Of a stretch of 64,000 nucleotides of DNA, positions 1 through 8,567 are shown piece by piece. Under the pieces are notes generated by a model. It was not told the origin of the DNA and did not search any database. It saw nothing but the letters and a program-made list of their open reading frames with translations. A program made the position numbers and the translations under genes. The number at the start of each line of letters is the position of its first letter. The first letter of the stretch is position 1. This stretch comes from Serratia odorifera (GTDB lineage: Bacteria; Pseudomonadota; Gammaproteobacteria; Enterobacterales; Enterobacteriaceae). Location: NCBI RefSeq assembly GCF_900635445.1, contig NZ_LR134117.1:5084001-5148000 (forward strand), given 5' to 3'.

Positions 1-1
1 C

Positions 2-739
2 AGCATCGTTGCCGCACAGGCAGCGAAAAAACTGAAGAAGGCCACGCTGGAGCTCGGCGGTAATGACGTGTTTGTGGTACTCGATGACTGCGACCTGGAC
101 AGAGCGGCAACGGTGGGCGCCCAGGCGCGGCTGAACAATGCCGGACAGGTGTGTACCGCAGCGAAGCGTTTTATCGTGCATCAGCAGGTCGCCGAGGCAT
201 TTTTGCAAAAACTTACCGCGCGCTTCCGCGCGGTCACCCTCGGCGATCCCCTGGATGAAGCCACCACACTCGGGCCGTTATCGTCAACATCGGCGCTCGA
301 CGGGCTGATCGCACAGGTGAAAAACGCCGTCGATCATGGTGCAACGCTGCATTATGGCGGCGAGGCGCCGCAGCATGACGGCAATTTCTTTCAACCCACC
401 ATTCTGACCAATATCAGCCGGGAAAATCCGGCCTATTTCGAAGAGTTCTTCGGCCCGGTGGCACAGGTTTACGTGGTGCAAGACGATGACCACGCGGTGC
501 AACTGGCCAACGACTCGCACTACGGCCTCGGTGGCGCGATATTCAGCGGCGATATCGAGCGCGCCAAACGGCTGGCCTCGCGCATTGAAACCGGTATGGT
601 GTATATCAATTCGCTGACCGATACCGCACCAGAATTGCCGTTCGGCGGCGTGAAACGCTCCGGCTTTGGCCGTGAACTGTCGGATTTGGGCATCAAGGAA
701 TTCGTTAATCAGAAACTGGTGGTGGTCAGTCGCCACTAA
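2..739 (+). CDS. NAD(P)-dependent aldehyde dehydrogenase, succinate-semialdehyde dehydrogenase-like (C-terminal part)
   Basis: The gene enters from the left edge; 245 codons in the frame starting at base 2 are present. The fragment holds the general base (LELGG, Glu at fragment residue 17) and the nucleophile (NNAGQVCTAAKR, Cys at residue 51). Their spacing of 34 residues is the normal one for the superfamily (E268/C302 type). The end, PFGGVKRSGFGRELSDLG, is typical of the aldehyde dehydrogenase C-terminus. The family oxidises aldehydes to acids with NAD(P)+ in the cytoplasm. Resemblance is greatest to the Sad/YneI type of succinate-semialdehyde dehydrogenase, but the cofactor-binding half lies outside the window, so the substrate is not settled. 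No partner gene is visible in the same operon. Confidence 0.85.
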   Translation, partial: SIVAAQAAKKLKKATLELGGNDVFVVLDDCDLDRAATVGAQARLNNAGQVCTAAKRFIVHQQVAEAFLQKLTARFRAVTLGDPLDEATTLGPLSSTSALDGLIAQVKNAVDHGATLHYGGEAPQHDGNFFQPTILTNISRENPAYFEEFFGPVAQVYVVQDDDHAVQLANDSHYGLGGAIFSGDIERAKRLASRIETGMVYINSLTDTAPELPFGGVKRSGFGRELSDLGIKEFVNQKLVVVSRH

Positions 740-921
740 CCGCCCTCTACGGCACTCTCTTTGCGGAGCGTGCTGTTAATTTATTGTTGCAAACCAGCGC
801 CAGAACGCATAATTTACTTTAATCACCGCTGGTGGTGTTCCGGGTCTAGCGCTATTCCACGCTTCGCCTTGAGACACCGTCGGTTGTTTACCTGGTTAAA
901 TCCATCCTGACGGGCATCTCA

Positions 922-1077
922 ATGAACGCTTTCACACCGGCAACCGATCCAGCATCAGCGACCTTCCCGGCCGCCGTTGTGCCCTGTGTTTGCGTCTCCC
1001 CTCCTGCCGTTTCATCTGTCGTGGTCGCCGTCACGGCTGGCGTGGTTTCACCGCCGCGCCGCGTGGTAGTGCGTTAA
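922..1077 (+). other. Valine-rich short ORF in the leader of the DMT transporter gene (possible leader peptide)
   Basis: The 433-base gap between the dehydrogenase and the transporter has no ordinary gene. It holds a 51-codon ATG-to-TAA frame in which 14 codons (27 percent) are valine, concentrated in the second half (SSVVVAVTAGVV, then RRVVVR). A possible pairing CTCCGG (1097-1102) with CCGGAG (1139-1144) lies between its stop and the transporter start. Valine-rich leader peptides are known from ilvB attenuation (IvbL). No good Shine-Dalgarno precedes the ATG, and no T-run terminator is visible, so translation and attenuation are both unproven. Confidence 0.25.
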
Positions 1078-1172
1078 ATCCACACTGAATTTATCCCTCC
1101 GGTTACCTGATTGCGTATGACCTAACGCGTCGTCTGCGCCGGAGTCTGTTATTCCCTGACAGGTGAAATTGA

Positions 1173-2024
1173 ATGCGAATTATCTCTCAGCCGGCCAATG
1201 CCGGCCTGGCAACGCTGTTCGTGCTGCTGTGGAGCAGCGGTGCCATCTTCTCGCGTATGGGGCTGGAGCACGCCTCCGCTCTGGCATTTCTAAGCCTGCG
1301 CTGCGCGATTGCGCTCGCGCTGCTGATCGCGCTCGGCCTGTGGCAACGGCGGTTATTACCGGCGCCCGGCAGCCGCTGGCGGGTCGCGCTTGTCGGCCTG
1401 CTGATGATCGGCAGTTACCAAACGGCCTATCTGCTGGCGCTGCAATTGGGCATCACCCCCGGGGTGCTGGCGACCCTGCTCGGCGTCCAGCCGATCCTCA
1501 CTCAGGTCATTACCGAACGGCGCTGCGCCGGGCTGCGCGCAGTTGGCCTGCTGCTGGCGCTGGGGGGATTGACGCTGGTGGTATATCAGAGCGTGATGGT
1601 GGCGCATTTCTCGCCGGCCGGCATCGCCTGCGCGTTTATCGCCCTGGGCTGCATGACCGCCGGTACGCTGCTACAAAAAGGGATGGATCAACCGCCGCTG
1701 GCGGTGCTGCCGTTGCAGTATGCCATCGGGCTGCTGGTGTGCACGGCGGCAATGCCGTTTACGCCGCAACACATCGACTGGCAACCGGCGTTGCTGGTAG
1801 CGCTGCTGTGGATGGCGGTGGTGATTTCGGTACTGGCCACGCTGCTGCTTTACCGGCTGATCCAGCGTGGCAATCTGGTGCAGGTCACCAGCCTGTTTTA
1901 TCTGATCCCCGCCGTCACCGCGTTGCTGGATTACCTGCTGCTCGGCCACCGTCTGGCAGCGCTGAGCCTGGCCGGCATGGCGGCGATTGTCTGCGGCGTG
2001 ATGCTGGTGTTCCGTAAGGCATAA
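1173..2024 (+). CDS. EamA/DMT-family inner-membrane exporter
   Basis: The 283-residue protein is almost wholly hydrophobic, with about ten membrane segments in two homologous five-helix halves, the layout of EamA (drug/metabolite transporter) proteins. Diagnostic stretches are the opening LFVLLWSSGAIFSRMGLEH and the end of the first half, LGVQPILTQVI. Members export amino acids or other metabolites; the substrate cannot be told from sequence. The ATG at 1173 follows GACAGGTGAAATTGA, a weak AGG ribosome site. An overlapping frame starting at 1163 encodes an Arg/Ala/Gly-rich nonsense product and is a shadow. A valine-rich upstream ORF could point to branched-chain amino acids, but that is speculation. 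Confidence 0.85.
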   Translation: MRIISQPANAGLATLFVLLWSSGAIFSRMGLEHASALAFLSLRCAIALALLIALGLWQRRLLPAPGSRWRVALVGLLMIGSYQTAYLLALQLGITPGVLATLLGVQPILTQVITERRCAGLRAVGLLLALGGLTLVVYQSVMVAHFSPAGIACAFIALGCMTAGTLLQKGMDQPPLAVLPLQYAIGLLVCTAAMPFTPQHIDWQPALLVALLWMAVVISVLATLLLYRLIQRGNLVQVTSLFYLIPAVTALLDYLLLGHRLAALSLAGMAAIVCGVMLVFRKA

Positions 2025-2083
2025 GCAACAAGCCGCGCATGCCAAACCGGCATGCGCGGCGATTCACCGGCAGGGAGTAACGG

Positions 2084-2674
2084 TCAAAACAGCCAGACAC
2101 CGTAGCCCCACATCAGCACCGTCAGACCCAGCAGCAGTTCCAGCAACAGAATGCCGATGGCGAAGGTGGAACTCGAAAAGATAAACCCTTCCCGGCTGTC
2201 GATGCCCAGGAAATGCGGAATGCCCAGATACAGCAGATAGCCAGAATAACACAGGCCGACAACGCCGACGAACAGGCATAGCCATACCACCGGATACAGC
2301 GCCACCAGGCCGCTGAGGAACATCGGCGTGGCAACATAGCCGGCAAACACCATGCAGCGATGCAGGCTCGGGCGGGATTCATAACGCCGAGCCATCCAGT
2401 GGATCACCTTGCCCATCACCGCCACACCCGCCAGCATCAGCAGATAAAAGGCCACCGCGGTATACAAGGCGGTAAACATATCCAGCTGAATGGCATGTCC
2501 GTCACCGGATAGCCAGCCCAGTTGGGTGGTGCCGATAAACGCGCAGATTACCGGAATGGCTGCCATTAACAGCACGTGGTGGGTATAAAGATGCGAGACG
2601 CTTTCGTTCTCGCGCTGAATTTCCTTGAACTCGGTGTTGGGATGAGTCAACAGCCCCCAAACATGATTAACCAT
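2084..2674 (-). CDS. yohC: Yip1-family inner-membrane protein YohC
   Basis: A 196-residue membrane protein with about five transmembrane segments and the YohC opening MVNHVWGLLTHP. It belongs to the Yip1/YIPF-like family; the E. coli homologue has no settled function. The start is fixed by a very strong Shine-Dalgarno (GAGGAGGTG, about 5 bases before the ATG at 2674); a longer frame to 2782 reads through the ribosome site and a Cys-rich non-homologous stretch. In E. coli yohC sits beside pbpG and yohD; here those lie 6-8 kb away, so the cluster has been opened by other genes. Confidence 0.88.
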   Translation of the reverse strand: MVNHVWGLLTHPNTEFKEIQRENESVSHLYTHHVLLMAAIPVICAFIGTTQLGWLSGDGHAIQLDMFTALYTAVAFYLLMLAGVAVMGKVIHWMARRYESRPSLHRCMVFAGYVATPMFLSGLVALYPVVWLCLFVGVVGLCYSGYLLYLGIPHFLGIDSREGFIFSSSTFAIGILLLELLLGLTVLMWGYGVWLF

Positions 2675-2877
2675 GAAACACCTCCTCATCTCGCCGTAGG
2701 CCGCACTCGGCGAGGAGAAACACACCTCTGACGGACATTGATCCGCTTGAGGACAGCGGCCACAGGGCTCTCCCCCTGACAATATTATAGTCTTTTGTTG
2801 AAAAAACGTTCGCGGGCGCGGGTTCGTCGGGCCGTTTACTCTATAATCAAACTGTTAGCACTTTGGGAGGAAATACC

Positions 2878-3346
2878 ATGACGCCAAAACTTCGTACCCG
2901 CCAAAGCGGTATTGCCGACGTTGAGGTCGGGCAAAACGTAATGGTGGTTGAACCCAGCAATTTGTACGGCTGCTATCTGGGGGACGACGTATTTGTCGGG
3001 CCGTTTGTCGAAATACAAAAAAACGTCTCCGTCGGCGCACGCAGCAAAAATTCAATCGCACAGTTTTATTTGCGAATACGTCACGCTTGGCGAGGACTGT
3101 TTTGTTGGTCATGGCGTGATGTTTGCCAACGATCTGTTCAAGCAGGGCGCGCCGGACGCCAATGCCGAGAACTGGCGACGCTCGCAGATTGGCAATCGGG
3201 TATCTATCGGTTCCGGTGCGACCATTTTAGCGGTAGATATCTGCGACGGCACGGTGATCGGCGCAGGCGCGGTGGTAACAAAAAATATCACGCGCAAGGG
3301 TATCTATGCCGGCAATCCGGCCAAACTGCTGCGGGAGTTGCCGTAA
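2878..3346 (+). pseudogene. Hexapeptide-repeat acyltransferase (WbbJ/LbetaH type), frameshifted
   Basis: The frame from ATG 2878 (after GGGAGG) gives hexapeptide-repeat sequence (GCYLGDDVFVGPFVEIQKNV, VGAR) up to base 3045. From about 3050 the homology continues in another frame (KIQSHSFICEYVTLGEDCFV, then AVVTKNITRKGIYAGNPAK) to the TAA at 3344-3346. The two parts join perfectly if one A is removed from the A5 run at 3046-3050, giving about 155 residues. Left-handed beta-helix proteins of this type acetylate sugars or nucleotide-sugars. Its stop overlaps the next gene (TAATG), so the two were built as a coupled pair. The break looks like an extra base in a homopolymer, possibly a sequencing error. 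Confidence 0.8.
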
Positions 3347-3885
3347 TGAGCGAGATCGTGATTGAACGCATCACCGACTTGCCTATGGGTTATCTGGAAG
3401 ATAACGATTTTACCTTTTACGTCGAACAGTACGCCCAGCCCTGCTTTGACACACCGCTGGAACAGTGGCCAATGCTGCCGGTGGTACCGTTTCGCAAAAA
3501 CTACCCGCTGGCGCCGTTCGTCAATGACGAAGGCGATACCTTTCTTGCCCGTCAGCGCGGCGTAGCAGTCGGCCATATTACGCTGAGCAAAAACTGGAAC
3601 GATTACACGCTGATTGAAGAGGTGGCGGTCAGCCGCCAGGCACGGCGGCGCGGCATCGGTACCGCGCTGCTGAATGCGGCGCAGCAATGGGCGCGCGAGC
3701 GCGACACCGCCGGTCTGATGCTGGAAACGCAAAATAACAACCTGACCGCCTGCCGCTGCTATCAGCGTTACGGTTTTACCCTGGGGGGAATCGATCGCTT
3801 GCTGTACCGCGGCCAGCCGGATATCGCCGACCATGAAATCGCGCTATTTTGGTATTTGCCCTTCAACAATCAGGTCGGATATTAG
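3346..3885 (+). CDS. GNAT-family N-acetyltransferase
   Basis: A 179-residue protein starting at the ATG that overlaps the upstream TAA. GNAT motif A is clear at about residues 87-115 (EEVAVSRQARRRGIGTALLN, the R/Q-x-x-G-x-G/A loop that binds acetyl-CoA), followed by ENNN-type motif B (ETQNNNLTACRCYQRYGF). The N-terminal 50 residues have aromatic-rich sequence seen in streptothricin- and aminoglycoside-type acetyltransferases. The target is unknown. Coupling to a hexapeptide acyltransferase suggests a shared acyl-modification task, but this is inference. Confidence 0.85.
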   Translation: MSEIVIERITDLPMGYLEDNDFTFYVEQYAQPCFDTPLEQWPMLPVVPFRKNYPLAPFVNDEGDTFLARQRGVAVGHITLSKNWNDYTLIEEVAVSRQARRRGIGTALLNAAQQWARERDTAGLMLETQNNNLTACRCYQRYGFTLGGIDRLLYRGQPDIADHEIALFWYLPFNNQVGY

Positions 3886-3994
3886 CCTCAGGTGGTATCA
3901 ACGCACGGTGGTTTGGTCATGGTGTAGACTTTATCCGTCACGGTGGAGTGATAATTACCATCATTCGACACCACAGGCCACCGGCGGGGGATAC

Positions 3995-4819
3995 ATGGGC
4001 AAGGCAGCACAATGGATGTTAATGCTATTATTGGGCGGATGCGCCGGGCAGCCACCGCTTGCCCCCCACGCCCCGCAACCCACACAATCCACGGACAGCC
4101 AGGTGAATATTGACCCTTTAACGCGTGCCAAGATCGACGCCATACTCGCCCTGCGCAATTCGCAGCCCTCGCTGAACGATGGGCAACGCATTGCCCTGAT
4201 TTCACAACAGTTTCTCGACACACCTTACCTGGCGGATAGGCTGATCGGCTCCGCCAGCAACGTAGAACGGCTGACGATTGATTTTCGCGCGCTGGATTGC
4301 TTCACCTTGCTGGATTACGTTGAAGCGCTGCGCAACGCCGAGGATTACCCGCAGTTTATCCACCAGCTGACCACTGCGCGTTACGTCAACGGCGAGATCG
4401 GTTTCCTGACCCGCAAACATTTCTTCAGCGACTGGTCACAGCCGCCGCACGCCAGCGCCAAAGACATTAGCGCCCAACTCAGCCCGCAGGCGGTCACGCT
4501 GCACAAGACGCTGAACCACAAAGCCGACGGCGGCCAATACCTGCCCGGCTTGCCAAACGTCACACGTGCCATCAGCTATATCCCCAGCGGTTACGTTGAC
4601 GACCATCTGCTGAGTCAGTTGCGTACCGGCGACTATATCGGCATTTACAGCAATCTGCCCGGGCTGGACGTCAGCCACGTCGGTATCTACGTCATGACCC
4701 CCAGCGGTCCGGTACTGCGCAATGCCTCCTCGCGCGAACATAACCGCCGGGTGGTGGATTCACCTTTTATCGACTATGTGATTGCCACCCCCGGCATCGT
4801 GGTTCTGCGGCCGCTTTAA
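3995..4819 (+). CDS. DUF1460 lipoprotein, NlpC/P60-like amidase fold
   Basis: The 274-residue product begins with a short signal peptide and a lipobox (MLLLGGC, acylated Cys at residue 16), so it should be tethered to the envelope. The rest matches the DUF1460 family, related to N-acetylmuramoyl-L-alanine amidases and gamma-glutamyl peptidases that cleave peptidoglycan peptides. Candidate catalytic residues are the Cys in RALDCFTLLDYVEAL and the His in DVSHVGIYV. The ATG at 3995 follows GGCGGGGGATAC; the frame upstream to 3833 carries no homology. It stands alone between a GNAT gene and nlpA, both on the same strand. Confidence 0.8.
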   Translation: MGKAAQWMLMLLLGGCAGQPPLAPHAPQPTQSTDSQVNIDPLTRAKIDAILALRNSQPSLNDGQRIALISQQFLDTPYLADRLIGSASNVERLTIDFRALDCFTLLDYVEALRNAEDYPQFIHQLTTARYVNGEIGFLTRKHFFSDWSQPPHASAKDISAQLSPQAVTLHKTLNHKADGGQYLPGLPNVTRAISYIPSGYVDDHLLSQLRTGDYIGIYSNLPGLDVSHVGIYVMTPSGPVLRNASSREHNRRVVDSPFIDYVIATPGIVVLRPL

Positions 4820-4933
4820 ACGGTTATATTTTATAAGCGAATGTGCTGAGGCCGGGTTTGACTTCCCAACGCGGCTGCGCTTATCTGTCAGGACAAAACG
4901 ACTGATTTTCTTGTTTTTTTCAGGGAGTGACAG

Positions 4934-5746
4934 ATGGCGATTAACTGGCGGTACGGCGCATTGGCGGCCGCATTGGCGGCAACGGTGTTACTACAAGGCT
5001 GTGAGCAAAAGTCCGATCAAAACCATATCAAGGTCGGCGTGATCAACGGCGCCGAGCAGGACGTTGCCGAAGTGGCCAAACGGGTGGCAAAGGAAAAATA
5101 CGGCCTGGAGGTCGAACTGGTGGGATTCAGCGGTTCGCTGCTGCCCAATGATGCCACCGACAAGGGCGAGCTGGATGCCAATGTGTTCCAGCATCGGCCG
5201 TTCCTGGCACAGCAGAACCAGGATCATGGCTACAAGCTGGTCGCGTTCGGCAACACCTTCGTCTTCCCGATGGCCGGTTATTCGAAAAAATACGCCTCGG
5301 TCAGCCAATTACCGGACGGCGCCACCATCGCCATTCCCAACGATCCCACCAACCTTGGCCGCGCGCTGCTGCTGTTGCAAAAAACCGGCCTGATTACGCT
5401 CAAATCAGGTAAAGGGCTGCTGCCGACCGCTTTGGACATCAGCGCCAACCCGCACAATTACCGCATCATGGAACTGGAAGGTGCGCAGCTGCCGCACCTG
5501 CTGGACGATGCCAAGGTGGCGGTGGCGATCATCAGCACCACCTATATCAATCAAATCGGCCTGTCGCCCACCCGAGACAGTATTTTCATTGAGGATAAAC
5601 AGTCGCCCTACGTGAATATCGTGGTAGCGCGCGAAGACCATAAAAACGCGCAAAACGTGCAAAACTTCGTGAAAGCCTATCAGTCGGACGAGGTCGCCAA
5701 CGCCGCGGCCACCCTGTTTAACGGCGGCGCCGTCAAGGGCTGGTAA
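4934..5746 (+). CDS. nlpA: NlpA/MetQ-family lipoprotein (substrate-binding, methionine type)
   Basis: A 270-residue NlpA-family protein: signal peptide with lipobox LLQGC (Cys23), then the conserved IKVGVINGAEQDVAEVAK and the family landmarks NVFQHRPFL and AIPNDPTNLGRALLLLQ. Family members bind D/L-methionine for the MetNI ABC transporter. Here no metN or metI is nearby, so this is the stand-alone NlpA (lipoprotein-28) rather than MetQ. The start is set by AGGGAGTGACAG before ATG 4934. A strong hairpin follows the stop. Confidence 0.88.
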   Translation: MAINWRYGALAAALAATVLLQGCEQKSDQNHIKVGVINGAEQDVAEVAKRVAKEKYGLEVELVGFSGSLLPNDATDKGELDANVFQHRPFLAQQNQDHGYKLVAFGNTFVFPMAGYSKKYASVSQLPDGATIAIPNDPTNLGRALLLLQKTGLITLKSGKGLLPTALDISANPHNYRIMELEGAQLPHLLDDAKVAVAIISTTYINQIGLSPTRDSIFIEDKQSPYVNIVVAREDHKNAQNVQNFVKAYQSDEVANAAATLFNGGAVKGW

Positions 5747-5761
5747 ACCGCAACGCCCGAT

Positions 5762-5797
5762 CGGCTATCGGGGTGGCATTCAGCCCCCCGATAGCCG
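5762..5797. other. Perfect 12-bp stem-loop after nlpA
   Basis: CGGCTATCGGGG (5762-5773) pairs perfectly with CCCCGATAGCCG (5786-5797) across a 12-base loop. On the plus strand it is followed by A residues, not T residues, so it is not a classical intrinsic terminator. It may stabilise the nlpA 3' end. Confidence 0.5.
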
Positions 5798-5822
5798 GAC
5801 AAAAAAAATGGCGATCCTCCGC

Positions 5823-5853
5823 TTGACCCTGACGTTACGTCAGGCTGTAGTCT
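5823..5853 (+). promoter_or_regulatory. MerR-type promoter with operator in a 19-bp spacer
   Basis: A TTGACC -35 (5823-5828) and TAGTCT -10 (5848-5853) are separated by 19 bp, the over-long spacer typical of MerR-controlled promoters. A perfect palindrome CCTGACGT-T-ACGTCAGG (5828-5844) fills the spacer. It lies directly before the merR-type gene, implying autoregulation. Confidence 0.75.
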
Positions 5854-5881
5854 TTCTGCACGCATAAGGGAGGAATACAGC

Positions 5882-6910
5882 ATGTTATTGAAAGTCGGTG
5901 AACTGGCACGCCGCTCCGGTATTACCGTTCGCACCCTGCATTATTACGACAATATTGGCCTGCTGGTCCCTTCGGCGCGTTCCGACGCCGGTTATCGTTT
6001 GTATAACCGTGCTGATGTCACCCGTCTGCATCAGATACAGGCGCTGCGCCGTATGGGCGTTACGCTGGCGGAAGTCGGGACGATTCTGGCACGTTCGGAG
6101 CTGGCTTTGCCGGCGGTGATTGAAAAGCAGATTGCCATGCTCGATCGGCAACTGACACAGATCGCCACGCTGCGCCATCGCTTGCAGCAGTTGCACACAC
6201 AGCTGACCGTTGGCAATGAACCGGCGCTGAACGACTGGCTGACCACGTTGGAGTTAATGACCATGTACGACAAGTATTTTACCACTGACGAATTGACGCA
6301 ACTGCCGTTCTACCACCCTGACGCCGAGCGTCAGCAGGAGTGGGCATCCATGGTGGAGCAGGTGCGCCAACTGATGCAAAACGGCGTTGCGGCGCAGGAT
6401 CCGCAGGCGCAGGCCATCGCACGGCGCTGGATGGTGACGCTGGAACGCGACACCGCCGGCAATCCGGCGTTTCTTACCCGCCTGAATACCATGCACGCCG
6501 ACGAACCGTCCATGCGCCAGCAAACCGGCATTACGCCGGCAATGACCGATTACATTACTCGGGCATTTGCCGAAACCAAATTGGCGATTTACCAAAAATA
6601 CCTGTCCGCCGAGGAATATGCCTACGTGCGCCGGCATTATTTTGATCGGATGCAGGAATGGCCGGCGCTGATCGCCAGCTTTCAACAGGCGGTTGACGAC
6701 GGCGTCCCCCCAGATGGCGAGCACGCCCGCCAGTTGGCGTCCCAGTGGCTGGCGCTGTTCCGTTCCTATGCCGGCGACAACCCGGCAACGCAGATGAAAA
6801 TCCGCCAGGCGATGGAGCAGGAACCAACGCTGAGCGAAGGCACCTGGCTGACGCCGGCGCTGCTGACCTATCTGCGCCAGGCGGTGAACAACCTGATGCG
6901 CGGCCAATAG
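5882..6910 (+). CDS. MerR-family regulator with two TipAS-like effector domains
   Basis: Residues 1-70 form the MerR winged helix (LKVGELARRSGITVRTLHYY, GLLVPSARS.GYRLY), followed by a coiled-coil dimerisation helix to about residue 120. The remaining 215 residues are two diverged copies of a TipAS-like helical domain, about 128-232 and 235-338. Each opens with Y-x-K-Y and carries a central A-R-x-W/Q-x-W and a late GxTPA or WLTPALL segment. TipAS domains bind hydrophobic drugs and change promoter geometry. Usual members have one such domain and about 250 residues, so 342 residues is long. The start follows AAGGGAGG. The promoter upstream has MerR architecture. No target gene is obvious; the nearest downstream is a GNAT gene. 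Confidence 0.85.
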   Translation: MLLKVGELARRSGITVRTLHYYDNIGLLVPSARSDAGYRLYNRADVTRLHQIQALRRMGVTLAEVGTILARSELALPAVIEKQIAMLDRQLTQIATLRHRLQQLHTQLTVGNEPALNDWLTTLELMTMYDKYFTTDELTQLPFYHPDAERQQEWASMVEQVRQLMQNGVAAQDPQAQAIARRWMVTLERDTAGNPAFLTRLNTMHADEPSMRQQTGITPAMTDYITRAFAETKLAIYQKYLSAEEYAYVRRHYFDRMQEWPALIASFQQAVDDGVPPDGEHARQLASQWLALFRSYAGDNPATQMKIRQAMEQEPTLSEGTWLTPALLTYLRQAVNNLMRGQ

Positions 6911-7061
6911 GTTTCCCGCCGTTACTCGCCGTGGCGGGTAACGGCCTCCCCGGCGGTCAGATCGCTTGCTTATAACGCGATAACAAAGAGCAATTTACCT
7001 TGTCGTTTGGCAGCACGCATAATGGTTCCCGTCTGATTTCATTCAGTAAACAGGATATACC

Positions 7062-7613
7062 ATGTCACTTTCCGCAATGCCGCAGGCGCTGCTGTCGATT
7101 ACCGATGCCACGCCGGCAGACCTCGTCGCCGTGGCAGATATTTATCGTCACCATGTGTTGCATGGCGCAGGTTCATTTGAAGAAACGCCACCGACGCTGG
7201 CAGAAATGCAACAGCGCCACGATAGCGTGCGGTCTGCCGGGTTGCCATGGCTGGTGGCGAAGCTGGAGGGTCAGGTGGTGGGATATTGTTATGCCACGCC
7301 GTATCGCCCGCGCCCCGCCTATCGGTTTACCGTGGAAGATTCGGTGTATATCGCCGCCGGCATGCAGGGCAGAGGCATAGGTAAAGCGCTGCTTGGCGCA
7401 TTGATTGCCCGTTGCGAACGCGGCCCGTGGCGCCAGATGCTGGCAGTGGTCGGCGACTCGGCAAACAATCTCGGCTCACTGGAGCTGCATCGCAAACTGG
7501 GTTTTGCCAGCATTGGCACCTTGAACGCCGTCGGCTTCAAGTTCGGTTGCTGGCGCGATACCCACCTGATGCAGCGGGCACTGGCAGCAGGGAATACCAC
7601 TCTGGCAGAGTAG
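7062..7613 (+). CDS. GNAT acetyltransferase, phosphinothricin/methionine-sulfoximine type
   Basis: A 183-residue acetyltransferase of the PAT/MnaT type. The recognisable stretch is YCYATPYRPRPAYRFTVEDS, followed by the acetyl-CoA loop GRGIGKALLGALI and LELHRKLGF. Relatives acetylate the amino group of phosphinothricin, methionine sulfone or methionine sulfoximine and thereby detoxify them. ATG 7062 follows AGGATATACC. It lies downstream of the MerR gene on the same strand but with a 150-base gap, so it may be independently transcribed. Confidence 0.87.
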   Translation: MSLSAMPQALLSITDATPADLVAVADIYRHHVLHGAGSFEETPPTLAEMQQRHDSVRSAGLPWLVAKLEGQVVGYCYATPYRPRPAYRFTVEDSVYIAAGMQGRGIGKALLGALIARCERGPWRQMLAVVGDSANNLGSLELHRKLGFASIGTLNAVGFKFGCWRDTHLMQRALAAGNTTLAE

Positions 7614-7649
7614 GCGACAGCGCACGGACGCGCCCTGCCGCACGTCGGG

Positions 7650-8567
7650 TCAGTTTTTGAAACGGCCGCGGATCGCGCCAAGGGTCGATACCAGCAACAG
7701 CACCACGCCGCCGGCAACAAAGCCGAACGCCACGTTGAGCAGCGAAGGCACCACGCCCTGCACAATGTGATCGAATGATGGCATCACCGTGATATGCGAC
7801 GCCCAGTCTTCAAACAGGTGATGCACTGACGGCAAGCCATGGGTCAAAATGCCGCCGCCGACCATGAACATGGCGATGGTGCCGACGATCGACAGGGTTT
7901 TCATCAGATACGGCGCCGCACCGACAATGGCCCGACCAACCGCCTGCGCCAGCGAGCTGGTCTTGCGGCTGAGGTACAACCCCAGATCGTCCAGCTTGAC
8001 GATGCCGGCAACGATGCCGTACACGCCGACGGTCATGACAATGGCGATGCCACACAGCACGATCACCTGCTGGCTGAAGCTGGCAGCGGCTACGGTGCCG
8101 AGCGTAATGGCGATGATTTCCGCCGACAGCACAAAGTCGGTGCGTACCGCCCCTTTCACCTTGCGCTGTTCAAAGGCCGCCACGTCTTCATTCAGGTTCA
8201 GCGGTTCACTGTGCTCCCCTTCGCCCTTTTTATGCGTCAGGCTATGGAACACCTTTTCAAAACCTTCGTAACACAGGTAGGCGCCACCCACCATCAGCAA
8301 CGGCGTAATCGCCCAAGGCGCGAAGGCACTGATCAGCAGCGCCAGCGGTACCAGAATCGCCTTGTTGATCAATGAGCCTTTCGCCACCGCCCATACCACC
8401 GGCAATTCACGATCGGCTTTTACCCCGGTGACCTGCTGCGCATTCAGCGCCAGATCGTCCCCCAACACCCCGGCGGTCTTTTTAGCCGCCATTTTGGTCA
8501 TCAGCGAGACATCGTCCAGCAACGAAGCGATGTCATCAATCAGAGTCAGTAAGCTACTTCCGGCCAA
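7650..8567 (-). CDS. yedI: DUF808 inner-membrane protein YedI
   Basis: A 305-residue DUF808 protein with about seven hydrophobic segments and the conserved opening AGSSLLTLIDDIASLLDDV, then KKTAGVLGDDLALNAQQV. The E. coli homologue is YedI, of unknown function. The start is a TTG (8567-8565) with AAGGA about ten bases upstream; no ATG lies near and the family begins with this very sequence, so TTG is accepted. Expressed convergently with the GNAT gene. Confidence 0.87.
   Translation of the reverse strand: MAGSSLLTLIDDIASLLDDVSLMTKMAAKKTAGVLGDDLALNAQQVTGVKADRELPVVWAVAKGSLINKAILVPLALLISAFAPWAITPLLMVGGAYLCYEGFEKVFHSLTHKKGEGEHSEPLNLNEDVAAFEQRKVKGAVRTDFVLSAEIIAITLGTVAAASFSQQVIVLCGIAIVMTVGVYGIVAGIVKLDDLGLYLSRKTSSLAQAVGRAIVGAAPYLMKTLSIVGTIAMFMVGGGILTHGLPSVHHLFEDWASHITVMPSFDHIVQGVVPSLLNVAFGFVAGGVVLLLVSTLGAIRGRFKN

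Noticed and set aside
1163..2017. A 284-residue frame overlapping the EamA gene
   Set aside because: Its product is Arg/Ala/Gly-rich without family signals; the overlapping frame 1173-2024 is a clear ten-helix transporter.
5762..5805. Intrinsic terminator for nlpA
   Set aside because: The hairpin is followed by A residues on the plus strand; there is no T-run in either transcription direction after the stem.
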